DNA from: Algibacter sp. L1A34
GTDB lineage: Bacteria > Bacteroidota > Bacteroidia > Flavobacteriales > Flavobacteriaceae
Direction: 5' to 3'
Assembly (NCBI RefSeq): GCF_009796805.1
Contig: NZ_CP047029.1
Span: forward strand, 124,001-188,000
Length of the DNA: 64,000 bases
Both the position numbers and the translations under genes were made by a program. The notes beneath the pieces are model-generated. The model was not told the DNA's origin. It was given only the letters and a program-made list of their open reading frames with translations, and searched no databases. The stretch's first letter is position 1, and every line of letters starts with the position of its first letter. This document shows, one piece after another, positions 16,991 to 25,794 of the stretch.

Positions 16991-17110
16991 TTTGGGCGTA
17001 ACCCTTTTCCGCTAAAGCTACAAATGGTCGGGCTATACGCTCCAAGTCCTCGCAATCCCGATTATCATCGGGCTTACTGTGGGCTATCCGCTGCTATCCC
17101 TTACGTAAGG
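16991..17110. repeat. Dispersed intergenic repeat, copy 3
   Basis: Begins TTTGGGCGTAACCC with CCGCTAAAGCTAC and GGTCGGGCTATACGCTCC blocks; the middle holds a small palindrome (CCCGATTATCATCGGG) and the end reads GGCTATCCGCTGCTATCCCTTACG. It shares the TTTGGGCGT start, the GGTCGGGCT core and the final CCCTTACG/CCCTAACG block with the other copies, but has a different middle. It fills the gap between the sigma gene and the S41 protease. Confidence 0.55.
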
Positions 17111-17257
17111 TCTGCCTCCAAAAACAGTCTAAACTAAAAACAATATCGTTAAACGCGGCATAATGTTTGATTTTTAAACCGTAACAATATTTTTTATTAC
17201 ACAATAATGTACCTAAATTTAGAGTTTCAAAATACAAGCTCTACTAATTAATAAGAC

Positions 17258-18745
17258 ATGAAAAACATAAAAGCCTTACTACTTCTTACATTAATATCCT
17301 TAGCTGCAACAAGTTGCTTTAAAGATGAAGATGATATTATTGTCTCTGAAAACGAAAAAACAGAAGAAATAAACGATTTTGTATGGAAAGCAATGAATTC
17401 TTGGTACAACTGGCAAGCAGAAGTTCCAGATCTAGACGACTCTAAAGACGATAATAACGAAAGTTATACAGCTTACTTAAATGAATATTCTACTCCAGAA
17501 AATTTATTTAACAGTCTTATATATCAAACCGATGTAATAGATCGTTTTTCATGGTTTATAGAAGATTATATTGAGCAAGAAAAAGCATTTCAAGGTATAA
17601 CCACATCTTTTGGTTTACGTTTTGAAGGTGTTCGAATAAATACCGATGACGATGTTATTATATATGTACGCCACGTTGCCGACGATTCTCCAGCTAGTGC
17701 AGCCAACATTAAACGTGGCGATATTATAAACGCCATTAATGGTACCGTTTTAACAGCGACAAATTACAATTCTGCAATAAGTGGCTTATATCAAGATCAG
17801 GTCACCTTATCTTTTGTATCAGAAAGTGACGGAATGCTAACAGCTATAGAAGACAAAACCATTACCGCAACCGTAGTCTCAGAAAACCCAGTGTATTTTA
17901 CAAAAGTATTTTCTGATATCGACGGAAAAAAAGTAGGCTATTTATTATATAATGGTTTCCGATCTTCATACAACGATGAACTAAACGATGCTTTTGGTTT
18001 CTTTAAAAATGAAAATATAAGTGAACTTGTTTTAGATTTAAGGCTTAATGGTGGTGGATCTGTAGAAACATCTGCCTATTTAGCCAGTATGATTTATGCT
18101 AATGCAGAAACAGGACGTTTCGCTGAATTAGTTTTCAACAGCAAACAACAGGGCGAAAATGACTATTACAACTTTACAAACACTCTAAATGTGTATAATA
18201 GCAATAGTGAAAAAACGGGAACAGAAGCTATTAACCGCCTAAGTACAATAAATCAATTATATGTGTTAACGTCTGGTAACACGGCATCGGCTAGTGAAAT
18301 GATTATAAACGGATTATCACCATATATTCCTGTAAAACTTATAGGAACTACAACTTATGGAAAAAATGTAGGTTCTATTACATTGTATGATTCTCCAGAT
18401 TCTGACTTTTTATCTAGAAACTCAGCAAATTCAACGCATTTAAATGCTTTACAGCCTATTGTGTTTAAAATATTCAATAAAAATGGAGAAAGTGATTATG
18501 CCGATGGTTTTGAACCAAACGTTACCGAAATAAACGAATACGATTATTGGAACAACACCTTGCCATTTGGTGACGAAAACGAAGCTATTTTAAAAGCAGC
18601 TTTAGATAATATTAGAGGTATTTCTGGTAGAAGCACTACTACTAAACAAAGTAACAACTCAACACGTTTAGAAACACCATACACCAATAATAAGTTCGAA
18701 AACGAAATGTATATTAATGCCGATTTTTTATCTAACACCAAATAA
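17258..18745 (+). CDS. S41-family (C-terminal processing-like) peptidase, lipoprotein
   Basis: A 495-residue predicted lipoprotein. The signal peptide ends in a lipobox (LAATSCFKD). A PDZ-like domain follows an N-terminal helical segment: DSPASAANIKRGDIINAINGT (about 145-165). The peptidase core has the catalytic serine in GNTASASEMIING (about 345-357) and the lysine in GTTTYGKNVGS (about 368-378), with DLRLNGGGSV before it. S41 enzymes cut proteins near the C-terminus. An outer-membrane or periplasmic location is inferred from the lipobox. It stands alone, and its downstream gap holds a pseudogene fragment. Confidence 0.92.
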   Translation: MKNIKALLLLTLISLAATSCFKDEDDIIVSENEKTEEINDFVWKAMNSWYNWQAEVPDLDDSKDDNNESYTAYLNEYSTPENLFNSLIYQTDVIDRFSWFIEDYIEQEKAFQGITTSFGLRFEGVRINTDDDVIIYVRHVADDSPASAANIKRGDIINAINGTVLTATNYNSAISGLYQDQVTLSFVSESDGMLTAIEDKTITATVVSENPVYFTKVFSDIDGKKVGYLLYNGFRSSYNDELNDAFGFFKNENISELVLDLRLNGGGSVETSAYLASMIYANAETGRFAELVFNSKQQGENDYYNFTNTLNVYNSNSEKTGTEAINRLSTINQLYVLTSGNTASASEMIINGLSPYIPVKLIGTTTYGKNVGSITLYDSPDSDFLSRNSANSTHLNALQPIVFKIFNKNGESDYADGFEPNVTEINEYDYWNNTLPFGDENEAILKAALDNIRGISGRSTTTKQSNNSTRLETPYTNNKFENEMYINADFLSNTK

Positions 18746-18765
18746 GTTTTAGATTTAGGTTTTAA

Positions 18766-19023
18766 AACTTTTGTGCTAGACCCAATTCCAAATATTTTTA
18801 CACCGATTTTGCAGGAACTATTATAGATTAAAATTTTATAGACAGCTTACCAAAAGGCGTTGCCCCTTGTAGAGAACATAGCGAGTTACAAACGTTTTCT
18901 TTCGATGGTTCTATCTTCAAAAAACCTATTTCATTTACCATTAACGAAAAGGGATATCGCGAATATGATGCACAAAAAACCGATGACGATTCTGTTTGTA
19001 CGGCATTTGGTATTGCGATTTAA
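18766..19023 (+). pseudogene. Decayed gene fragment with an internal stop
   Basis: A frame of 85 codons with protein-like composition (KYFYTDFAGTIID, then LPKGVAPCREHSELQTFSFDG, FTINEKGYREYD, DDDSVCTAFGIAI) is broken by one in-frame TAA at 18829-18831, at a position where AAA would restore Lys. It has no start codon or signal, and it ends at TAA 19021-19023 just before a terminator hairpin. It looks like the 3' part of a formerly intact gene of which the rest is lost. I do not recognise the family. Confidence 0.45.
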
Positions 19024-19042
19024 TACAAAACTCAACAACATA

Positions 19043-19073
19043 AAAAATGCCACCATAATTGGTGGCATTTCTT
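19043..19073. terminator. Terminator hairpin between the fragment and the T9SS protein
   Basis: AAATGCCACC pairs with GGTGGCATTT around an ATAATT loop, flanked by an A run on one side and T-rich sequence on the other. It can serve transcripts from both strands. Confidence 0.85.
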
Positions 19074-19100
19074 CATATAAAAACACATTACGTTTTCTAT

Positions 19101-20072
19101 TTATTTCTTTATTAGTTTCTGAGTAAACAAACCAACTTCAGTTGTTAATTTCACTATATAAACACCAGGTTTTAATCTATCTATTGAAACTGGAGTATCC
19201 TTATTACTTACCAACTGCTTTAGAACTAAACTTCCCGTAATCGAATAAATGGCTATAGTTCCTGCTCTTGAAACATACAGTTTAGATACAGCAGGATTAG
19301 GATATAATGACAGTGCATTTGCCTTATTTACGGCATCCAAACTTAATCCTGTAGCTTCGTTAATAACACCAACAGCATCTAAATCGAAACCAGAAGAGCC
19401 AAATGGTGTTGCGTATGGATCGTTAACAATGTTTCCGTAACTATCATATGTTGCATATGTAGGATCTATTGTGCCAATAACATCAATAATTTTTACGTGC
19501 GTAATAGCACTCTTATCTAATAAAATATTATCAGTAATATCATCTAAATCGAAAGGTGTTCCATAACTACCTCTGTACTTACCTGCTAAATTATTAATAT
19601 AAGTAGCGTCAAGATTACCAAAACTAGCAACTTGAGTTTCTGTTTGAGTCTGGCTATGCGATGGAAACCTAAAAAAGGTTACACCATCGGAACTTACTTC
19701 AACAAAACCTAATTCTAAAAAAAGACCATCAAAACTGTTCTCAAAAACTGCAAAATCGAAACCAGCGTTATTAACTATTGGAATACTGAAAGTTAAAATG
19801 GCTGTTCCGCCATCACCAAGGCTTACTATTTGATCATTAGATTTATCGATTGCATTTTCTGGAACTCCAAAATTCGCTAAATCCCCTGTTGGATTTGTAA
19901 TATTTTGAGGGCCTCGAACTACAGTAACTCCAGTGGCCCAAGATTTAAAAACATCAGAATCTCTATGGATAGCTGTTGTGCCATCTGCACTTGCACTTGG
20001 CGCGTAAGACTGCCCATAAATAGCGAGATTTACTAGTGAAAAAAGTACTGCAAAAAAGTAATTTTGTTTCAT
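19101..20072 (-). CDS. T9SS-secreted surface protein of the cobalamin locus
   Basis: A 323-residue exported protein. It has an N-terminal signal (MKQNYFFAVLFSLVNLAIYG) and a C-terminal type A sorting domain (LSLYPNPAVSKLYVS, then GVYIVKLTTEVGLFTQKLIKK) that directs type IX secretion. The body (about 25-240) is a beta-rich domain with GFDFAVFENSFDGLFLELGFVEVSSDG, a pattern shared with cell-surface proteins that accompany B12 receptors in Bacteroidota. It is the third gene of a minus-strand unit after the BtuB-like receptor and the BtuG-like propeller. Direct B12 or corrinoid binding at the surface is an inference from this position, not proven by sequence. Confidence 0.85.
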   Translation of the reverse strand: MKQNYFFAVLFSLVNLAIYGQSYAPSASADGTTAIHRDSDVFKSWATGVTVVRGPQNITNPTGDLANFGVPENAIDKSNDQIVSLGDGGTAILTFSIPIVNNAGFDFAVFENSFDGLFLELGFVEVSSDGVTFFRFPSHSQTQTETQVASFGNLDATYINNLAGKYRGSYGTPFDLDDITDNILLDKSAITHVKIIDVIGTIDPTYATYDSYGNIVNDPYATPFGSSGFDLDAVGVINEATGLSLDAVNKANALSLYPNPAVSKLYVSRAGTIAIYSITGSLVLKQLVSNKDTPVSIDRLKPGVYIVKLTTEVGLFTQKLIKK

Positions 20073-20192
20073 GATTTCTTAAATTGGGTATAAAAAATAG
20101 CTAAACAAGGTAACTGTTCTTAATATCTTATCGTTTTTCTCTAAAAATCTACTAATACATTAGAAAGTACCAAAGCCAATATAACTGTTTTA

Positions 20193-21248
20193 TTAGTTAA
20201 AATAGATTTTAGAAGCTCCACTACCAACATTAAAAGTATGAATTAAAGCAGAGCTATCTAAATCGTAAATTAACAACTCACTTTGTGCCGTAAAACTTGC
20301 GTTCGTTACATAAACCTTATCATCATTAACAGAAAGCCCGTAAAGATAAATATCGGCTATTTCCAAAATAGACGTTGTTGGTAAAGTAGACTCATCATCA
20401 TCCAACTCGTATATTTTATTATTCATAGCGTAATAAACCTCGTCATCATCATGTGCCATTTGGCTTGGGTGTAAACCTGCTGCAAACTCAAGTGTTTCAA
20501 TAACAGTATCTGTAGTTGTATTTATTCGTGTAATAGACGCTGCTGTTTCTACATAATTAGCTGCCCAATCTCTGTTATCACCACTACATAAAACAACTAA
20601 ATTCCCATTAGAATCGAAAGCCATTTCATCTGGAGCATCATTAACTGTAATGGTTTCAATACTGTCGTCCGTAGTATCAATTACCGAAACAATGTTATTA
20701 ATATTATAACCACCTTTATGCGATATATATAAATTATCACCTTTAGCTAATATTTGTTCTGGACCTTCAGCTATAGCTATAGTGCCCGTTACTGTGTTCG
20801 TATTTAAATCTATTTCTGCAATAAAATCATCTGTAGTATCAGTTCCATCTCCCCAGTTTGTTACATACCCTTTACCGTTTAAAAAAGTAATGTATCTTGG
20901 AGTTAATAATCCTGTTGAAATTTCAGCTTGTTTTATAAACGTATATCTATTTACTACGATAATAGTGTTAGCGGTATCAGAAATTATGTAAGCTAAATCG
21001 CCATTAAAACCAATAGATTGTAAATACACACCTAAAATCTCTGTATTTACATTGTAATAAATTTCATTTTCTACTGCCATGTAATCATCTGAAATATAAG
21101 ATACAGATGCTGACTGACCACCTTCCGCACTAACTAAAATACCATTATCATAATCGCCTAGTGGTAATTGAGTGTCATCATCATCATTATTAGAACACGA
21201 AAAAACTAAAAGTGATACTGATAAAACTGATAAAATAATTTTCTTCAT
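20193..21248 (-). CDS. BtuG-like surface beta-propeller lipoprotein
   Basis: A 351-residue predicted lipoprotein (MKKIILSVLSVSLLVFSC, lipobox VFSC, followed by an acidic NNDDDD export-type tail). The rest is a beta-propeller of about seven YncE/DUF5074-like blades, with repeats such as GFNGDLAYIISDTANTIIVV, NGKGYVTNWGDG, KGDNLYISHKGG and NDDKVYVTNA. In Bacteroides the homologous BtuG caps BtuB and captures vitamin B12 with very high affinity. Its place directly after the BtuB-like gene (10-nt gap) and under a cobalamin riboswitch supports the same job. The acidic stretch after the Cys fits the lipoprotein surface-export signal of Bacteroidota. Confidence 0.85.
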   Translation of the reverse strand: MKKIILSVLSVSLLVFSCSNNDDDDTQLPLGDYDNGILVSAEGGQSASVSYISDDYMAVENEIYYNVNTEILGVYLQSIGFNGDLAYIISDTANTIIVVNRYTFIKQAEISTGLLTPRYITFLNGKGYVTNWGDGTDTTDDFIAEIDLNTNTVTGTIAIAEGPEQILAKGDNLYISHKGGYNINNIVSVIDTTDDSIETITVNDAPDEMAFDSNGNLVVLCSGDNRDWAANYVETAASITRINTTTDTVIETLEFAAGLHPSQMAHDDDEVYYAMNNKIYELDDDESTLPTTSILEIADIYLYGLSVNDDKVYVTNASFTAQSELLIYDLDSSALIHTFNVGSGASKIYFN

Positions 21249-21258
21249 TTTTGATTTA

Positions 21259-23107
21259 TTAGAATTTATAGTTGATTTGAATATTAAAATTTCTATTCGG
21301 CATAGGCCTAAAAGCTACGTTTTCGTAAACTTCATTAAATATATTTTGCAGAGTAATCCCTGTTTCTAGTTCGTTTTTTGTGTTCTTAAAAAAAGTATAA
21401 TTACACCCCATATTCCCCACATCATAACCGTTTAAAGAAGTAAAACGTCCTTCTAGATTATCTGCTGTAGTAAAAACATCTCCATTAAACATGTGCTGAT
21501 AAAACACTGTAACAGCCTTATAATTGTAGGCCAAGGCTAAATTTCCTTTATGAAACGGCACATAAATAAGTTGTTTATTGGTTTCTAAATCTTCAGAAAC
21601 GGTGTAAGAGTAATGTCCGGAGACATTAAATTGATGCTCGTTAATATTGTAATGCGATTTAACTTCTAACTCCACCCCATAATTGGATACCTCGCCAATA
21701 TTTATTGGAGACCACACATTCGAAGTATCAGGCTGCCATTGTATCATATCTTTTGTATTAATATAATAACCATTAAGTTTTACATTAAAATTAGGGTAAT
21801 TAAAGTTTTGCCCTAAATCTATTTGGTAAGACGATTCTGGAACCAAATCTAAATTACCACCTGGTTGCCAATACAAATCGTTAAAAGTAGGAATACGGTA
21901 GTTTTTAGAACCGTTTATTTGAATCTGATAATGTTCAAATAAATCAAAACCCGCATCAACTGAAAATACAAAGGGTCTCTCACCTCCTGTTGTAAAATCT
22001 TGTCTTAGGTTAATGCCATAACTTAATAAGTTATTAGGTTTGTGATTAAGTAACGCTGTTGCAGAAAATGCGTTTCTTACCGGCTCCTCAAAACTATCTC
22101 CGTTTCCTATTGAATTTGAATATTCTAAAATGGTTTTAAATTGAAGTTTCTCATTAAAACGCACATTAAAATTATGATTAATTAATAACGTATTTACTTT
22201 TCCTAAACTGTAATTATCTTTGTCTTTATTTTCAAAATATTTAAACATTTCGTGCAAATGAACCACTTTAACTTTTGAACTAAATTCCCCGGAAATTCGT
22301 GACCATTCTAGCATGGTTCTAAAATTTTCGTCCTCGTATTTACTTCTAGAGGGTCCTATTAAAGTGCCCGAAAAATTACGCTCGCCAATATAACTTTGAT
22401 GGTATAATTTTAAAATATCCTTATCGGAAATAAAAACACCCAAATTCACGTTCATGTTTAAATTATTGAACTCGCCATTCTCGTTAACCTCATCCGTTCC
22501 AAGATATTTATAATCGTTATCGGAATCCACATAAGTTACTCCAACATTAGCTGTCCATAGCTCACTTCCGAAAGAAGAATTAAAACCTAAATTTTTAGAA
22601 TTAAAGCTTCCGTAGCCTGTTTTAATAGTAGTATTAAAATGATCACTAAAATTTAAATCATTATTTAGATGAATACTACCTCCAATAGAACCGCTGCCAT
22701 ACTGCACACTACCACCACCACTTCTAATATCTATAGAACTATAGTTTGAAGTATTTACGGTATTAAAGTCCGTTTGGCCGTTTAGTTGTGAATTAATATT
22801 AATACCATTCCAAATAACGGCTGTTTGCGATGCTGTTGTCCCTCTAAATGAAGGCGACGACACCATACCTGCACCATTTTCTTTAAAATAAATATTAGAA
22901 TTAAACGCGAGTAAATTTGTTAATGACATCGCATTTTTGCTTAAAACAGAATCTGTAAGTTTTTCTATTTTTATGCCTGAAGCATAGTTCTTTAACTTGC
23001 TATCACTTAAAATTACAGCATCTAATTTTTGGACAGTATTAATCTGTGCTTGCATACTGATACAAACGCCAAAACTTAAAAAATAATAAAGTAAAAACCT
23101 GTTTCAT
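21259..23107 (-). CDS. btuB: BtuB-like TonB-dependent cobalamin receptor, with a one-base frameshift in the signal peptide
   Basis: The intact part of the reading frame (about 600 codons from 23055) contains the plug (SLTNLLAFNSNIYFKENGAG, SPSFRGTTASQTAVIWNGI, SGGGSVQYGSGSIGGSI) and a 22-strand-type barrel ending in FNIQINYKF. The ATG at 23055 leaves no signal peptide. An ATG at 23107 starts MKQVFTLLF; if one A is removed from the A6 run at 23078-23083 it joins LSFGVCISMQAQ in the receptor frame, giving a standard signal peptide. So the gene is either frameshifted, phase-variable or affected by a sequence error. The specificity for cobalamin is inferred from the upstream riboswitch and the BtuG-like partner. 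Confidence 0.85.
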
Positions 23108-23145
23108 AAATCTTTGAAACTCTTTACCCGAGAGTTATTTTTAGA

Positions 23146-23345
23146 TGATGAAAATGGCAGGTCTCCTGACTTGTTTTATGTTATCTTACCTTCCCAGTTT
23201 TACCACCAGTGGTTTTTTTGAGTTAATAACACCTTAATAAATAAGTAAGTACCGAAATATTTCGATAAAAACGTACAGTTGCGGGAACAGTCCTAGATTT
23301 TAACTAGATTCCCTTTTAATTGATATATCTGTAATCCTTAACTTG
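23146..23345 (-). ncRNA. Cobalamin riboswitch
   Basis: On the minus strand the B12 box reads AGTCAGGAGACCTGCC (about 23167-23152). Upstream of it are CCACTGGTGG...CTGGGAAGGT, and then GGGAATCTAG...GGACTGTTCCCGCAACTG, the conserved core blocks of adenosylcobalamin-type riboswitches. A TATTTTTG -7 box at 23390-23383 would start the transcript near 23377. The element lies about 40 nt before the btuB ATG and would lower expression of the receptor, propeller and T9SS protein when cobalamin is plentiful. Ends are approximate. Confidence 0.95.
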
Positions 23346-23420
23346 TTTTAGGATACAAATAATGGTCAAACCAAATTCTTTACAAAAATAGATTCTTTTT
23401 TAAATGCAAACTAATCAAAT

Positions 23421-23528
23421 TCATTTTTTCTTATTCAATTTATAAACAAGATATATAAAACCAATTAAAAAATGTAATATTATAATACCTCCTACTATAT
23501 ATAGTGTTAAATTTGAACCGTTTCTCAT
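23421..23528 (-). CDS. Possible 35-residue single-pass membrane protein
   Basis: A short ATG-initiated frame in the gap between the riboswitch and btuF, on the riboswitch strand. It encodes a polar start (MRNGSNLT), one hydrophobic helix (LYIVGGIIILHFLIGFIYLVY) and a basic end (KLNKKK), the classic layout of a small membrane protein. An AGGAGG-like run is inside the ORF, not before it. It ends about 30 nt upstream of the riboswitch promoter. Nothing else supports translation, and I know no family. Confidence 0.4.
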   Translation of the reverse strand: MRNGSNLTLYIVGGIIILHFLIGFIYLVYKLNKKK

Positions 23529-23570
23529 AATAGAAATTTTGTATAAATTTAAAAAACTTAATCTATCTAA

Positions 23571-24713
23571 ATGTCACTATTGTTACAAAAAAAGTATTTA
23601 TCCTTCTCTCTGTTTTTTATTTTAATAAGCTTTATTTCTTGTAAAAAAGAAAAAGAAACAACGAATAATATTACTACAGGAAAAGAAATAAAGCTAAAAT
23701 ACGCCAAAGGTTTTTCAATAAAAGATTTAGGCATGTACAAAACTTTAGAAATTAAAACACCATGGCCAAATGCTGAAAGTAGTTTTAGATACGTTTTAGC
23801 TAATTATGGAGATAATAAACAAGCAGATAACACTATTTCTTTACCAATAAAAAAAATTGTAGTAACATCTACTACACACCTTCCGGCTTTAGAGCTTTTA
23901 GGAGTAGAACAAACTTTAGTTGGTTTCCCTGGTACAAAGTATATTTCTTCAAAAAAAATAAGATCTAGAGTTGATAATGGAGACATTAGAGAACTTGGTA
24001 AAAATGAAGGTATAAACACCGAAGTCCTTTTAGAATTGGATCCAGATTTAGTTGTTGGTTTTGGAATTGACGGTAACAACAAATCTTTAGACCTTATTGA
24101 AAAAGCAGGAATCCCTGTAATTTACAATGGAGATTGGGTAGAGACTTCTCCGCTTGCAAAAGCTGAATGGATTAAATTTTTTGGCGTACTATATAACAAA
24201 GAAAAAGAAGCCGATTCTATCTTTAACACCATTGAAAAAGAATACTTAAATGCTAAAAAAATAGCGAAAAACGTAAAGAACAAACCAACTGTCCTAAGTG
24301 GAGCTATGCATAATGATATTTGGTACTTACCCAATGGAACAAGTACCGAAGCGCAATTATTAAGAGACGCCAACACAAGTTACTTATGGAACGACTCTAA
24401 AGGCACAGGAAGTTTACAACTTAATTTTGAATCGGTTTTTATGAAGGCTCAAAATGCCGACATTTGGTTAAGTCCATCTAATTACTCAAGTTTAGAAAAA
24501 CTAAAAAATGCGAGTGCACATAATGCAGAATTTAAAGCCTTTAAAGATAAAAACATCTATTCTTTTAATAATACAACAGGAGATACTGGCGGTGTTTTAT
24601 ATTTTGAATTAGGCATGAGTCGCCCAGATTTAGTACTCAAAGATTTAATAAAAATTTGCCATCCCGAATTACTGCCAGATTATAATCTTTACTTTTTTGA
24701 ACGTTTAGAATAA
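23571..24713 (+). CDS. btuF: ABC transporter substrate-binding lipoprotein, BtuF-like
   Basis: A 380-residue lipoprotein (signal ending FISCKKEKE) with the type III periplasmic binding fold of the BtuF/FhuD family: KIVVTSTTHLPALELLGVEQTLVGFPGT, ELDPDLVVGFGIDG and VLSGAMHNDIWYLPNG. It precedes a FecCD-type permease and an ABC ATPase on the same strand, with gaps of 31 and 24 nt. It is divergent from a riboswitch-controlled BtuB-like receptor. Iron-siderophore binding proteins share the fold, so cobalamin specificity rests on this context. No riboswitch is seen on this side. Confidence 0.82.
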   Translation: MSLLLQKKYLSFSLFFILISFISCKKEKETTNNITTGKEIKLKYAKGFSIKDLGMYKTLEIKTPWPNAESSFRYVLANYGDNKQADNTISLPIKKIVVTSTTHLPALELLGVEQTLVGFPGTKYISSKKIRSRVDNGDIRELGKNEGINTEVLLELDPDLVVGFGIDGNNKSLDLIEKAGIPVIYNGDWVETSPLAKAEWIKFFGVLYNKEKEADSIFNTIEKEYLNAKKIAKNVKNKPTVLSGAMHNDIWYLPNGTSTEAQLLRDANTSYLWNDSKGTGSLQLNFESVFMKAQNADIWLSPSNYSSLEKLKNASAHNAEFKAFKDKNIYSFNNTTGDTGGVLYFELGMSRPDLVLKDLIKICHPELLPDYNLYFFERLE

Positions 24714-24744
24714 AAACAAAATCTATTAGTTTTAAAAACAAAAA

Positions 24745-25770
24745 ATGAGCAAAACTTACAAATATTCTTTTCTAGCCTTAACACTTACTTTAGTGTTCTG
24801 TTTTTTCATGAATATTAGTTTGGGGTCTGTTTCTATTCCATTTAAAGCCATTTTTAATAGTTTAATAAACAGCAACGTAGAACACGAAAGTTGGCAACAT
24901 ATTATTATAAATTACCGCTTACCAAAAGCTATAACCGCCATAATTGTAGGCTCGGGTTTAGGTATTTCAGGCTTATTAATGCAAACATTATTTAGAAACC
25001 CATTAGCTGGTCCTTTTGTGCTCGGTATAAGTTCTGGTGCTAGTTTGGGCGTTGCAATCGTTATTTTAGGCTCGGGCTTGTTTGGAGGTGTTTTCGCGTC
25101 CCTTTTTGTTTCAAAATGGGGTATTGTAATTGCCGCAAGTTTAGGTAGTTTTTTGGTGTTACTAGCCGTTTTAATGGTTTCCATTAGAGTTCGAGACACC
25201 ATGGCTATACTTATTATTGGCCTTATGTTTGCGAGTATTACAGCGGCAATTGTTAGTGTACTGTCTTATTTTGGATCGGCAGAACAATTACAACAATATG
25301 TATTTTGGGGCTTTGGTAGTTTAGGAAATTTATCATGGAACGATCTCGGTATCCTTTTATTAATTTATACCATAGGGATTCTGGCAAGTATGTTTTCCAT
25401 TAAATCACTAAACACCTTACTTTTAGGTGAAAATTATGCCAAAAGTTTGGGCTTAGATATTAAGAAAAGCCGATTAATAATCATTATTGCCACGAGTTTA
25501 CTTGCTGGAACCATTACCGCTTTTACAGGGCCAATTGCTTTTATTGGGTTGGCTATTCCGCATTTAACACGTCAGATTTTCAACACCTCAAATCATAAAA
25601 TATTATTACCAGCCGTATTTCTACTTGGCGGTATTGTTATGCTCATTTGCGACAGTATTGCTCAGCTACCAAATAGCGATTACACTTTACCTATTAATGC
25701 CATTACGGCTTTAATTGGTGCTCCTGTAGTTATTTGGCTATTGGTTAGAAAACGTGGAATGGTATTTTAA
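24745..25770 (+). CDS. btuC: FecCD/BtuC-family ABC transporter permease
   Basis: A 341-residue polytopic protein with about ten transmembrane helices. Characteristic stretches are YRLPKAITAIIVGSGLGISGLLMQTLFRNPLAGPFVLGISSGAS (about 54-96) and FTGPIAFIGLAIPHLTRQIF (about 255-275), the latter contacting the ATPase. It forms the membrane channel with the ATPase encoded next (24-nt gap) and receives ligand from the binding protein encoded upstream. Vitamin B12 is the likely substrate from locus context; heme or siderophore importers look similar. Confidence 0.88.
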   Translation: MSKTYKYSFLALTLTLVFCFFMNISLGSVSIPFKAIFNSLINSNVEHESWQHIIINYRLPKAITAIIVGSGLGISGLLMQTLFRNPLAGPFVLGISSGASLGVAIVILGSGLFGGVFASLFVSKWGIVIAASLGSFLVLLAVLMVSIRVRDTMAILIIGLMFASITAAIVSVLSYFGSAEQLQQYVFWGFGSLGNLSWNDLGILLLIYTIGILASMFSIKSLNTLLLGENYAKSLGLDIKKSRLIIIIATSLLAGTITAFTGPIAFIGLAIPHLTRQIFNTSNHKILLPAVFLLGGIVMLICDSIAQLPNSDYTLPINAITALIGAPVVIWLLVRKRGMVF

Positions 25771-25794
25771 TAAATAAAAAGGATAGAAAATAGC

